Shown here one piece after another: positions 1 to 8,203 of a stretch of 64,000 nucleotides of DNA. Where the stretch lies: assembly GCA_028280885.1 (NCBI GenBank), contig JANQKY010000016.1, positions 62,001 through 126,000 of the forward strand, written 5' to 3'. The notes beneath the pieces were generated by a model. The model was given only the letters and a program-made list of their open reading frames with translations, made no database searches and was not told where the DNA came from. The stretch is from Tepidamorphus sp. GTDB lineage: Bacteria; Pseudomonadota; Alphaproteobacteria; Rhizobiales; Tepidamorphaceae. A program made the position numbers and the translations under genes. Every line of letters begins with the position of its first letter. The stretch's first letter is position 1.

Positions 1-2
1 TC

Positions 3-617
3 GTGCGCCTGCTAGGCGAGCGGGTTCGCGCCGGTCTTTCGATTACCGCGACAACCACCTCGCGCAGCACGACGGCCGTCGCCGAGGCGGTCGGGATCGA
101 AATCACCGACGTGAACGATGTCGGCACAATCGACCTCACCATCGACGGGCCGGACGAGATCGACGGGGCATTCCGCATGATCAAGGGCGGCGGCGCCTGT
201 CTTCTCTGGGAGAAGATCGTGGCGCACGCCTCGACGCGCATGATCACGGTCTGCGACGAGAGCAAGATCGTCCCGCAATTGGGGGGCTTTCCGCTTCCCA
301 TCGAGGTCGTCCGGTTCGGCTGGCGCCAGACACAGCGCCGCATCGAAGACGTGTTGGCGTCGGGCGATGTCGCGCGGATCGATCTTTCCCGACGCGAGAA
401 GGATGGCGCTCCGGTTATCACCGATAGCGGGCATTTCATCCTGGACGCGCGATGCGGGGCGATCGGTGATCCGGAGGGGCTGGAACTGGCGTTGAACGCG
501 ATCCCCGGGGTCGTCGAGAATGGCCTGTTCACCCGGGAATCCGACGGCATGTGCGTCGGGCGGTTCGACGAGACGGCGTATGTCGCGCTGCGTGATGGGG
601 ATGTGTCTGCCGGGTAG
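3..617 (+). CDS. rpiA: Ribose-5-phosphate isomerase A, 5' end outside the window
   Basis: Interconverts ribose 5-phosphate and ribulose 5-phosphate in the cytoplasmic pentose phosphate pathway. The visible 204 residues carry the RpiA motifs DGPDE (visible residues 48-52) and KGGGA (61-65), followed by a WEK triplet whose Glu (70) aligns with the catalytic Glu of the family. The frame is open to the window edge and the protein begins inside the expected LLGERVRAG segment, so the true start lies upstream. The family usually has about 220-235 residues, so only the N-terminus is missing. It ends in TAG just before a repeat-filled intergenic stretch. Confidence 0.93.
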   Translation: MRLLGERVRAGLSITATTTSRSTTAVAEAVGIEITDVNDVGTIDLTIDGPDEIDGAFRMIKGGGACLLWEKIVAHASTRMITVCDESKIVPQLGGFPLPIEVVRFGWRQTQRRIEDVLASGDVARIDLSRREKDGAPVITDSGHFILDARCGAIGDPEGLELALNAIPGVVENGLFTRESDGMCVGRFDETAYVALRDGDVSAG

Positions 618-659
618 GGCGGGAGGAGGGGGACGCTTGGCGCTGCTAACTCCTCGGGG

Positions 660-935
660 TCATGCCCGGACGTGTTCCGGGCATCCATGACCACAGTCGC
701 TGGCGCTCATTCTGACGGCGGTGTTCATGGATTGCCGGGACAAGCCCGGCAATGACAGCAGAGTGTGCGAGGCGTCGGAATGTAAACGGCCCCCTCCCTC
801 GTCATCCCGGAAATCGCGAACGCGATTATCCGGGATCGGGGAACCGGGGCGCCCGCTGGTGTTTTCCGTCGATGGATCAGGGGCTCCCCGGTCCCGGCTC
901 GGCCTGCGGCCGTCCGGGATGACGAGGGAGAGGCC
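660..935. repeat. Composite intergenic palindromic repeat, copy 1
   Basis: This non-coding stretch holds three hairpin modules. Module one has arms ATGCCCGGA (662-670) and TCCGGGCAT (676-684). Module two has arms ATTGCCGGG (731-739) and CCCGGCAAT (745-753). Module three is a longer imperfect inverted repeat around CCCGGAAATCGC and GCGATTATCCGGG (about 806-831), followed by a GATCGGGGA segment. The same modules recur in the same order, twice, at 27.4-28.0 kb. The short ORFs across it are by-products. It resembles in kind the Rhizobiales intergenic mosaic elements (RIME/RPE); I cannot assign it to a named family. Confidence 0.85.
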
Positions 936-1036
936 CGTCCCCCTTTCGACCATCAAGCAAACAAAGGGCCTCTCCGCCTTCGCGAATGATGCCGTGCTTT
1001 CGCATGCTGTTGCAGTAAAACCGCCGGCCGCTGCCC

Positions 1037-2512
1037 CTATCCCGCGATCACCGCTTCCGCCTCGATCTCGACCCGGTGGTCGCCGATCAGCCCGGCCACG
1101 ACCACTAGCGTGTTCGCTGGCTTGATCTCGGCGAACACCCGCCCGTGCGCCTGCGAGACCGCCTCCGTGTCGGCCTCGTCGACGATGTAGATCCGCGTGC
1201 GGACGACGTCCCCGGCCGTGGCGCCAAGCGCCGTCAGCGCGCCGAGGATCTTGTCGAGGATGAAGGTCGCCTGCGCGCCGGCATCCTCGGGCGCCACGGC
1301 CCGGTCGGTGCCGGCGGTGGCGGTCGTGCCGGAGACGAGGATGCGGTTGCCGACCCGGCGGGCGCGGCAATAGCCGGCGATGTCCTCCCAGGCGGTGTGG
1401 CTCAACAGGCGGGCGGTGCCGCGTTCGGCGTCCTCCTCAAGCGTATAGGCCGATGGCAGGTCGGCGAGGTGGTGGCTTAAATCGCCCGACGCGGTCAGGA
1501 AGGGTGGCCGGCGGTACTCGTCGCCGCAATCGCCGGGCACCGGCCGCGTCTGCGCGAACGCCTGCTCAAGCAGGGCGAAGTCTTCGCCGTCGAGCGTAAA
1601 AGAGAAGGCGCGGGCATTGTCCTGCGCGTGGTTTCGCTCGCCAAGCCGCGCGCCGACGATAACGCCGGCAACCGCCGGTTGCGCCAGCACCCAGGCGGTC
1701 GCGACATTGGCGACCGAGGCGCCGTGCCTGTCGGCGATCGTCTTTGCCGCGCGCAGGATCGCCTGAAAGCCGTCCCAGCCGCCGGTTTCGTCGATGAAGC
1801 GCTTGTATTTCATCTTCGACCAGTCGGCGATGTCGTCCGGCTCCAGTGTGCCGAGCCAGCGTTCCGACAGAAAACCGCCGCACAGCGTGCCATAGGCGAG
1901 CAGCGACAGTCCCGTATCGGCGCACAGATCGGACAGGGGTCCGAGTGCCCGCCGGTCGATCAGCGAGAAGGACACCTGGTTCGAAACAAGCGGGATGCCG
2001 TCCGACAGCGCGACACGCAGATGGGCGGCGTCGAAATTGGTGACGCCGAGGGTTCGGATCAGCCCGTCCTCGCGCAACCGGGTCAGTTCGTGCAGGGCGT
2101 CGAGCCAGGCGGGATGCTCGAAGGTCCACCAGTGGAACTGCAACAGATCGATTGAATCGGTGCCGAGCCGGTCGAGCCGCTCCTGAACGCCGGCGCGGAC
2201 GATTTCCGCCGTCATCGGGCCGGGCGGCGGGCACCATTTGGTGCAGATCTGCGGGCCGGCACCACCGCGACGCCGCGCGAGCAGCCGGCCGGCGATGATC
2301 TCGGCGCTGCCATAGTGGTCGGCCATGTCGAAGGTGGAGAAGCCGGCGTTCAGATAACGCTCCAGATCATCCGCGCCCAGATCCGGATTGATCACATCGC
2401 CGCCGCGTTCGATATCGGCGACCTGCCACAGGCCGGTGACGATGCGGCTGATCTCGAGCGTCTCGGTCAGGTGCCGGCGCGGCGGTGCGTCTGTCATCGC
2501 GGGGGTCTTCAT
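1037..2512 (-). CDS. Aldo/keto reductase fused to a C-terminal RidA-family domain
   Basis: This is a 491-residue cytoplasmic protein. Residues about 15-340 are an aldo/keto reductase with the full tetrad: D62 and Y67 in FDMADHY, K92 in TKW, H127 in QFHWW. About 370-491 is a Rid/YjgF domain ending in VEIEAEAV. In E. coli RidA an Arg precedes the last strand (PARS) and binds the substrate carboxylate; here that site reads PANT, so imine deaminase activity is doubtful. I chose the ATG at 2512 because it overlaps the GntR stop as ATGA; the open frame continues upstream only antiparallel to nothing sensible, inside the regulator gene. Co-transcription with the regulator is likely. The substrate is unknown. 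Confidence 0.85.
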   Translation of the reverse strand: MKTPAMTDAPPRRHLTETLEISRIVTGLWQVADIERGGDVINPDLGADDLERYLNAGFSTFDMADHYGSAEIIAGRLLARRRGGAGPQICTKWCPPPGPMTAEIVRAGVQERLDRLGTDSIDLLQFHWWTFEHPAWLDALHELTRLREDGLIRTLGVTNFDAAHLRVALSDGIPLVSNQVSFSLIDRRALGPLSDLCADTGLSLLAYGTLCGGFLSERWLGTLEPDDIADWSKMKYKRFIDETGGWDGFQAILRAAKTIADRHGASVANVATAWVLAQPAVAGVIVGARLGERNHAQDNARAFSFTLDGEDFALLEQAFAQTRPVPGDCGDEYRRPPFLTASGDLSHHLADLPSAYTLEEDAERGTARLLSHTAWEDIAGYCRARRVGNRILVSGTTATAGTDRAVAPEDAGAQATFILDKILGALTALGATAGDVVRTRIYIVDEADTEAVSQAHGRVFAEIKPANTLVVVAGLIGDHRVEIEAEAVIAG

Positions 2513-3162
2513 GCTGTTCGGGGAAGGAGCAACTGGAAGCTGCGCTCGATATCGTCGATCAGCGCCTGCCGGGCAGCCGCCCGGTCTGCCTTGCGCAAGG
2601 CGGTGATGATCTCGCGGTGGTGCTTGTGCTCGGGGATTTCCCAGGCCTGCCGCTCGCGCACCACGAGATTGAGGAAGGCGCCGTATTGCAGCCAGAGAGC
2701 CTCGACCAGCGGCAGGATCACTTCGGAGCCGGACAGGCGATAGAGCGCGAAGTGAAAGTCGTGGTTCTGCCTCAGATCCGGGCCGCCATCGGCGGGCCGC
2801 GGCGCCGCGATCGCCGCCTCCAGCGTCGCGATCGCGGCGGCGTCGACATGGGGTAACGCTTCGTCCAAAAGCAGGCATTCGAGCGCCAGCCGGGCCGATT
2901 TCAACTCGCGCATCCGGCCCTGCTCGAAGGGCGGGACCTCCAGCGTTCGGCTCGGCGTGTCGATCAGCGCGCCCTCGGCGACCAGCCGGCGCACCGCCTC
3001 GCGGACGGGCGTCATCGACGTGCCGAGCTGGTCGGCCAGCGATCTCAGGCTGACCGTCTCGCCGGGCGCGAAGGCGCCGCGCGTGAATGCGTCCCGCAAC
3101 TCCGCGTAGACGGTCTCGCGCAGCTTGAACTGATCGACGCGGGCGACCTTCGGTTCAGTCAT
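2509..3162 (-). CDS. GntR-family transcriptional regulator, FCD-type
   Basis: A 217-residue DNA-binding repressor or activator. Residues about 10-75 form the GntR winged helix: LRDAFTRGAFAPGE, then SLRSLADQLGTSMTPVREA, then a wing with EGALIDT. The rest is a helical FCD-type effector domain with a metal-binding pattern including HDFHFALY and a late HHREI. It is the first gene of a two-gene operon with the aldo/keto reductase-RidA fusion and diverges from the TIGR04076-aldo/keto reductase-ABC operon, so it probably controls both. The ligand is not readable, but is likely a sugar acid or related carboxylate. Confidence 0.88.
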   Translation of the reverse strand: MTEPKVARVDQFKLRETVYAELRDAFTRGAFAPGETVSLRSLADQLGTSMTPVREAVRRLVAEGALIDTPSRTLEVPPFEQGRMRELKSARLALECLLLDEALPHVDAAAIATLEAAIAAPRPADGGPDLRQNHDFHFALYRLSGSEVILPLVEALWLQYGAFLNLVVRERQAWEIPEHKHHREIITALRKADRAAARQALIDDIERSFQLLLPRTA

Positions 3163-3366
3163 GTCCTCGGCATTTCGCTGGCGTTTCCATTAGCTCCGAT
3201 TCCGCCCGGCAGAGGCCCAATCGGCAGGGGTGACGCTCTATTGACAGGTCCTATCCAAGACATAGTATAAAATATCACAGATCACAGGCAAGAGCCGCAG
3301 TGCTTTCGAAACCAGCTTCGATGGATAGGCGGTGACAGGCCATTTCAGTTTCGGGGGAGGCGTCAG
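3163..3366. promoter_or_regulatory. Divergent intergenic region with a probable sigma-70 promoter toward the ABC operon
   Basis: A perfect -35 box TTGACA lies at 3241-3246. Possible -10 boxes are TAGTAT at 3263-3268 (16-base spacer) or TATAAA at 3266-3271 (19-base spacer). The segment 3255-3280 is AT-rich against a very GC-rich background. This would drive the plus-strand operon starting at 3367. The downstream ribosome binding site GGGGGAGG ends six bases before the GTG start. No obvious perfect GntR palindrome was found here. Confidence 0.55.
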
Positions 3367-3750
3367 GTGACCGGAACGGCGGATGCCGGCGATGATGGAT
3401 TTTGGCTCTACGACCTGCGGGTCGAAACCGTGCTGGACGGTCGCCAGCCCGTCTGCCGGCATATCGAAGGCGAATTCTTCACCGTCGAGGGCGAGCAACT
3501 CGTCTTTGCCGAGGGCCAGCGTATCTCGATGTATGCGCTGGCCGCGCTTTTGCCGCTGCTGCCGGCCAAGCAGCGGGATACCGACCGGAACGACTGGATG
3601 ACGAGCGACGCGGAGATCGCCTGTCCCGACCCGCATTGCGGGGGGCGCTTCAAGGTAACGCGGATCGGCAAGCGGCGCTTCAGCCATGCCGGGACGACGG
3701 GCCTGCCGGATAAGCGGACGACGCCATATTGGCAGGAGGAGGGGCAATGA
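3367..3750 (+). CDS. TIGR04076-like small protein
   Basis: A 127-residue soluble protein that resembles the uncharacterised TIGR04076 family: an N-terminal beta-rich part (FWLYDLRVETVLDG, EGEFFTVEG), a conserved NDWMTSDAEIACPDPHC segment (residues 75-91) and a closing FKVTRI strand. Two cysteines (86 and 91) sit in the conserved segment. It starts with GTG behind a strong GGGGGAGG site. Its stop overlaps the ATG of the following aldo/keto reductase, so the two are translationally coupled. The family's function is not established; the context suggests an accessory role to the reductase or its substrate. Confidence 0.65.
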   Translation: MTGTADAGDDGFWLYDLRVETVLDGRQPVCRHIEGEFFTVEGEQLVFAEGQRISMYALAALLPLLPAKQRDTDRNDWMTSDAEIACPDPHCGGRFKVTRIGKRRFSHAGTTGLPDKRTTPYWQEEGQ

Positions 3751-4832
3751 GCGCCGTCGAGACGCACGCGCTCGCGCCCGGTTACGAGATTTCCCGGGTG
3801 ATCAAGGGCGGCTGGCAACTCGCCGGCGATCACGGCGCCGTCGACCGCGCCGCCGCGATCGCCGACATGGAAGCCTTTGTCGATGCCGGCATCACAACTT
3901 TCGACTGCGCCGATATCTATACCGGCGTCGAGGAGATGATCGGCAGTTTCATTTCCGATCTGCGGACCCGGCGCGGTGCCTCGGTCGCCGAGTGCATCCG
4001 GGTGCACACCAAGCTCGTGCCCGATCTCGGCCTGCTCGCCGATCTCGAGGACGCCCAGATCGAGGCGATCGTCGACCGGTCGCTCAGCCGGCTGAAGCTC
4101 GACCAGCTGCATCTGGTGCAGTTCTACTGGTGGGACATGGGCCTCGGTGACCCGCTGCGCCGGCTCGAGGTGCTGAAGCGCTGCCAGGAGAAAGGCAAGA
4201 TCGCCCATCTCGGCGTCAACAACTGGGATGTCGCGGAAACCGCGCGGTTTCTCGATGCCGGCTTCGATCTCGTCTCGACGCAGGTGCAGTATTCGCTGCT
4301 CGACCGGCGCCCGGCGCGGACGCTGGCGCCCTGGTGTGAGGACAACGGGATCGGCATCCTCTGTTTCGGCACGCTTGCGGGCGGGTTTCTGACGGATCAC
4401 TGGCTCGGCAAGCCCGATCCGGGCTTCGACTTCGAAAACCGCTCGCTGATCAAGTACCGGCTGATCATCGAGGAATTCGGGCCGTGGGCGCGGTTCCAGG
4501 AGCTGCTTTCGGTGCTCAAGGCGATCGGCGAGCGGCACGGTGTCAGCCTCAGTGCGGTCGCGACGCGCTGGGTGCTCGATCAGCCCGGCGTTGCGGCGGC
4601 GATCGTCGGGGCGCGCTATGCCCGCCACCTGCCCAAGACGCTGGAGGTGTTCCGGTTCACGCTGAGCGACGCCGATCGCGCCGAGATCGATGCCGTGCTT
4701 TCTGTTTCGAAAGGCATACAGGGGCCGGTCTTCGGCGCCGAAAGCGACCGGTCGGGCAAGCACGGGCGGATCATGAAATACAATCTCAACACCCGGCCCG
4801 ACGACACGGTTCACGGGGCGGCGCATGGCTGA
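3747..4832 (+). CDS. Aldo/keto reductase with an altered catalytic tetrad
   Basis: A 361-residue TIM-barrel oxidoreductase. D53 and Y58 (FDCADIY) and K89 (HTKL) match the tetrad, but the His position reads Tyr (QFYWW, residue 127); the related protein at 1037-2512 has QFHWW at the same point. In some members of the superfamily (the 5-beta-reductases) a change at this site accompanies altered chemistry. I chose the ATG at 3747 for its GGAGGAGGGG site and its ATGA overlap with the preceding stop. It overlaps the next ABC ATPase gene by 8 bases, so it belongs to the transporter operon and probably acts on the imported compound. Confidence 0.87.
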   Translation: MSAVETHALAPGYEISRVIKGGWQLAGDHGAVDRAAAIADMEAFVDAGITTFDCADIYTGVEEMIGSFISDLRTRRGASVAECIRVHTKLVPDLGLLADLEDAQIEAIVDRSLSRLKLDQLHLVQFYWWDMGLGDPLRRLEVLKRCQEKGKIAHLGVNNWDVAETARFLDAGFDLVSTQVQYSLLDRRPARTLAPWCEDNGIGILCFGTLAGGFLTDHWLGKPDPGFDFENRSLIKYRLIIEEFGPWARFQELLSVLKAIGERHGVSLSAVATRWVLDQPGVAAAIVGARYARHLPKTLEVFRFTLSDADRAEIDAVLSVSKGIQGPVFGAESDRSGKHGRIMKYNLNTRPDDTVHGAAHG

Positions 4833-5598
4833 GGCGATCCTCGAAACTGAGGCGCTGTCGCGCCGTTTCGGAACGCTGAAGGCCGTCGACGATGTGTCGA
4901 TTTCTGTCCGGGACGGCACCATCACCGGCCTGATCGGCCCGAACGGGGCCGGCAAGTCGACCCTGTTCAACCTGCTCACCGGCGAGTTGCAGCCCAGCGC
5001 CGGCCGGGTCTTCCTGTCGGGCAGCGACGTCACCGGCCTGACGCCGGATCGCCGTTTCGCGCGCGGGCTTGGCCGCACCTTCCAGATCCCGCGCCCCTTC
5101 AAGCGCATGAGCGTTCTGGAAAACGTCATGCTCGCCCCGCTCAAGCAGACAGGCGAACAGCTTCTAGGTCCGATCCTCAGACGCGGGTTGATCCGTCGCG
5201 AGGAAGAGGCCATTCGCGACAAGGCGATCGAGGTGCTCGACTTCGTCACGCTTCTGCCGCTCGCCGACCAGCCGGCGGGAAAGATTTCGGGCGGGCAGGC
5301 GAAGCTTTTGGAACTGGCGCGGGTGCTGATGGGCGATCCGCGCCTCATCCTGCTCGACGAGCCGGCCGCCGGCGTCAATCCGGTGCTGACCGAGGTGCTG
5401 ATCGACAAGATCGAGGCGCTCAACCGCCGGGGCAAGACCTTCATCATCATCGAGCACGATATGGATTTCGTCATGCGCCACTGCGATCCGGTGATCGCGA
5501 TGGCGGAGGGGCGGCGCGTCTTCGAGGGGTCGGCGGCCGAGGCGCAGGCCAACCCGGTCTTGCTGGACGCCTATCTGGGGGCGCCGGTCGATGCCTGA
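4825..5598 (+). CDS. HAAT-type ABC transporter ATP-binding protein, LivG-like
   Basis: A 257-residue ATPase of the hydrophobic amino acid uptake (HAAT) transporter family. It shows Walker A GPNGAGKST (residues 38-46), the Q-loop segment FQIPRPF typical of LivG, signature SGGQAK, Walker B LILLDEPAAG and the switch His in IIEHDMDF. It sits on the cytoplasmic face and pairs with the LivF-like ATPase next to it. It overlaps both neighbours by 8 bases, showing one operon. Despite the family name, substrates range over amino acids, amides, urea and aromatic acids, so the ligand is open. Confidence 0.93.
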   Translation: MAEAILETEALSRRFGTLKAVDDVSISVRDGTITGLIGPNGAGKSTLFNLLTGELQPSAGRVFLSGSDVTGLTPDRRFARGLGRTFQIPRPFKRMSVLENVMLAPLKQTGEQLLGPILRRGLIRREEEAIRDKAIEVLDFVTLLPLADQPAGKISGGQAKLLELARVLMGDPRLILLDEPAAGVNPVLTEVLIDKIEALNRRGKTFIIIEHDMDFVMRHCDPVIAMAEGRRVFEGSAAEAQANPVLLDAYLGAPVDA

Positions 5599-6322
5599 GC
5601 CGATCCTTCAGGTCGACGGCCTCGAAGCCGGCTATGTCCGCGATCTGCCGATCCTTAACGACATATCGGTCGTCGTGCAGCCTGGATCGCTGACCGTGAT
5701 CATCGGGCCGAACGGGGCGGGCAAGTCGACGCTGATCAAGGCGATCGCCGGGCTGGTCGCCGTGACGGCCGGCAGCGTGCGCCTTGACGGACAGGACATC
5801 ACCGGGATGCGGCCGGACCGGCTGGCGCGGGTCGGGCTGTCTTACGTTCCCCAGACCGACAACATCTTCCGCAGCCTGACGATCCAGCAGAACCTCGAAC
5901 TGACCCTGCGCGGCCGCGATATCGACATGAAGGCGCGGATCGACGAACTCTACGCGCAGTTTCCCGTTCTCGCCGAGCGCCACCGGGCGCGGGCCGGCGT
6001 GCTGTCGGGCGGGCAGCGACAGTTTCTCGCCGTGGCGATGGCGCTTGCGACCCGGCCGCGGCTGATCCTGATGGACGAGCCGTCGGCGGGTCTCTCTCCG
6101 AAAGCCGCCGAGACCGTGCTCGATCATACGCGCGCGCTGACCCGGCAGGGCATTGCGGTGCTGCTGGTCGAGCAGAACGTCAAGCAGGCGCTGATGCGCG
6201 GCGACCATTGCTACGTCTTCGCCGAGGGCCGCAACCAGATCGACGGGCCGGCGCAGGCGCTGCTTGAGGATCCGGAACTCGGCCGGATCTATCTGGGCGG
6301 CCGGAGGCGTGAACCGGCATGA
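5591..6322 (+). CDS. HAAT-type ABC transporter ATP-binding protein, LivF-like
   Basis: A 243-residue ATPase with Walker A GPNGAGKST (39-47), the LivF hallmark YVPQTDNIF, signature LSGGQRQF, Walker B LILMDEPSAGLSP and the switch segment LLVEQNV. The YVPQ and VEQN segments separate LivF-type from LivG-type subunits. It overlaps the LivG-like gene upstream by 8 bases and the permease downstream by 4 (ATGA). Confidence 0.93.
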   Translation: MPEPILQVDGLEAGYVRDLPILNDISVVVQPGSLTVIIGPNGAGKSTLIKAIAGLVAVTAGSVRLDGQDITGMRPDRLARVGLSYVPQTDNIFRSLTIQQNLELTLRGRDIDMKARIDELYAQFPVLAERHRARAGVLSGGQRQFLAVAMALATRPRLILMDEPSAGLSPKAAETVLDHTRALTRQGIAVLLVEQNVKQALMRGDHCYVFAEGRNQIDGPAQALLEDPELGRIYLGGRRREPA

Positions 6323-7233
6323 TCCAGCAACTGGTCGACGGCGTTCTGGTTGGCTCCTTCCTGTCGCTTGGCGCGATCGGTCTGACGCTGGTGATGCATA
6401 TCCTGCGGTTCGCCAATTTCTCCCATGCCGAACTGCTGTCGATCGGCGCCTATGTCGCGCTCGTCTTCGACAAGCTGTTCGAGGCGCTGTTGCCGGTATT
6501 CGCGACCAAGATCGGGCCGCTGTCGATGGACTGGGCGCTGGTGCTGGCGCTGTTTGCATCGATCGGGATCACCGCGCTGTCGGCGGTCGTAATCGACCGG
6601 CTCGTCTTCGCCCGGGTCCGCGAGAAGGGCGGCGAACTGTCGATGGTCTTTGCCTCCTTCGGCATGGCGCTGATCATCCGCAACGTGATCGGCCTGATCT
6701 TCGGCCTGCAATCCGTGCTCTATTCCGACGAGATCGCCTTTGCGATGGTGCTGTCGCGCGATCCGCTGCTGCTTGTGAAGCCTGATCAGGTCTTCGTGCT
6801 GATCGCAGCGCTTGCGATCATGGTCGGGCTGCATTTCGTGCTGTCGCGCACGACCTTCGGCTTCGCCCTGCGCGCCGTTGCCGAAAACCCGGCGCTGGCG
6901 CAGATCCACGGCGTCAACCTGAAGCGGATGATCATGATCGTCTGGCTGCTCGGCGGCGGGCTCGCGGCGGCGGCGGGCGTCTTCTACGGGCTCAGCTACC
7001 AGATCTCGCCGGTGATGGGCCGCGATCTCGTGCTGCCTATCTTCGCGGCAACCATCGTCGGCGGCATCGGCAGCGTCTACGGGGCGGTGCTCGGCGGTTT
7101 CGTCGTCGGGATCGCCTCCAATATCGCCCTGTCGATCCTGCCGTCGGGCTACAGCCCCTCGGTGCCGTTCCTGATGATCCTGCTGGTGCTGCTCATCCGC
7201 CCGCACGGCCTGTTCGGGGAGGCGCGGGCATGA
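6319..7233 (+). CDS. HAAT-type ABC transporter permease, LivH-like
   Basis: A 304-residue inner-membrane protein with about eight hydrophobic helices. The opening VDGVLVGSFLSLGAIGLTL, the RFANFSHAEL segment, the cytoplasmic coupling piece RAVAENPALAQIHGVN and the late TIVGGIGSVYGAVLGG are all standard for LivH. It forms the translocation pore with the LivM-like subunit, whose ATG overlaps its stop by 4 bases. Confidence 0.93.
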   Translation: MIQQLVDGVLVGSFLSLGAIGLTLVMHILRFANFSHAELLSIGAYVALVFDKLFEALLPVFATKIGPLSMDWALVLALFASIGITALSAVVIDRLVFARVREKGGELSMVFASFGMALIIRNVIGLIFGLQSVLYSDEIAFAMVLSRDPLLLVKPDQVFVLIAALAIMVGLHFVLSRTTFGFALRAVAENPALAQIHGVNLKRMIMIVWLLGGGLAAAAGVFYGLSYQISPVMGRDLVLPIFAATIVGGIGSVYGAVLGGFVVGIASNIALSILPSGYSPSVPFLMILLVLLIRPHGLFGEARA

Positions 7234-8192
7234 TCGGGGTCATCTCCTATCTGGTGTTCTTTTCCACCGTCGCGGCGATCCTGGCGATCGCGGTGCTCGG
7301 CCTCAACCTGCAATGGGGCAATACCGGCCTGTTCAATGGCGGCGTCGTCGCCTCGTTCGGGGCGGGTGCCTATGGCACGCTGCTGCTCGGCGGATCAGCG
7401 CAGGCGGGCCACCTTGGTGGCTATGAACTGGCCTATCCGGTCGCGCTTCTGGGCGGACTTATCTTCGCAGGCGTGCTTGCCTGGGTGATCGGCGTTCTGA
7501 CGCTCCGCCTGCGCCATGACTATCTGGCGATCGCCACCTTCGGCGTCGCGGTGGCGTTCGAGAACCTGATGCGCAACGCGACCTGGCTTGCCGGCGGCGC
7601 GCAGGGCCTGCGCGGTTTCGAGCGCCCGCTGCGCCAGACGCTCGGCGACGGCTTCCTCTACAACGTCGCCTTCTTCGCCTTCGTGCTGGCCCTGCTCGTT
7701 CTAACCTATGTCTTTCTGGAACGGCTGACGGCCTCGCCCTTCGGGCGGATGCTCAGGGCGATCCGCGAGGACGAGACAGCGGCCCGCTCGCTCGGCAAAT
7801 CGCCGTCGCGGGCCCGGCTCGTCGCCTTCGTCACCGGCTCGGTGATCATCGGCCTGTCGGGCGCGCTCTACGCGACCTTCTACGCCTTCGTCAGTCCGCA
7901 AGACATCCTTCCGATCCTGACCTTCCAGATCTGGGCGATGCTGATCGTCGGCGGCGCCGGCAACAATCGCGGCGCGATGTTCGGCGCGTTCCTGATCTGG
8001 GGCGCCTGGAGCGTCTCGGGCTGGGCGCTCGCCCGCTTCGCGCCGGTCGAGGCGCAGCTCTTCACCGGGTCGATCCAGTTCATCCTGATCGGCGCGGTGA
8101 TCGTCGGTATGCTGCTCTGGCGCCCGCAGGGGCTGTTTCCGGAGCGGCTGATCGTTTCGCAACCAGGGGATTTCAGCACCACAAAACCATAG
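7230..8192 (+). CDS. HAAT-type ABC transporter permease, LivM-like
   Basis: A 320-residue inner-membrane protein. It shows the LivM segments LQWGNTGLFNGG, LRLRHDYLAIATFG, the coupling piece RAIREDETAARSLGKS and MLIVGGAGNNRGAMFGA. It is the second pore subunit of this transporter. The substrate-binding protein follows after 11 bases with its own ribosome binding site GGGGAG. Confidence 0.93.
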   Translation: MIGVISYLVFFSTVAAILAIAVLGLNLQWGNTGLFNGGVVASFGAGAYGTLLLGGSAQAGHLGGYELAYPVALLGGLIFAGVLAWVIGVLTLRLRHDYLAIATFGVAVAFENLMRNATWLAGGAQGLRGFERPLRQTLGDGFLYNVAFFAFVLALLVLTYVFLERLTASPFGRMLRAIREDETAARSLGKSPSRARLVAFVTGSVIIGLSGALYATFYAFVSPQDILPILTFQIWAMLIVGGAGNNRGAMFGAFLIWGAWSVSGWALARFAPVEAQLFTGSIQFILIGAVIVGMLLWRPQGLFPERLIVSQPGDFSTTKP

Positions 8193-8203
8193 GGGAGTTC
8201 GCT

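Noticed and set aside
2513..2878. Upstream extension of the aldo/keto reductase-RidA frame to a 613-residue protein
   Set aside because: The extra 122 codons run through the GntR gene in another frame, are Arg/Gly-rich and resemble nothing; the ATGA overlap gives a better start.
3408..5552. 714-residue open frame on the minus strand
   Set aside because: It is antisense to the TIGR04076, reductase and LivG genes, which have clear motifs; high GC opens such frames.
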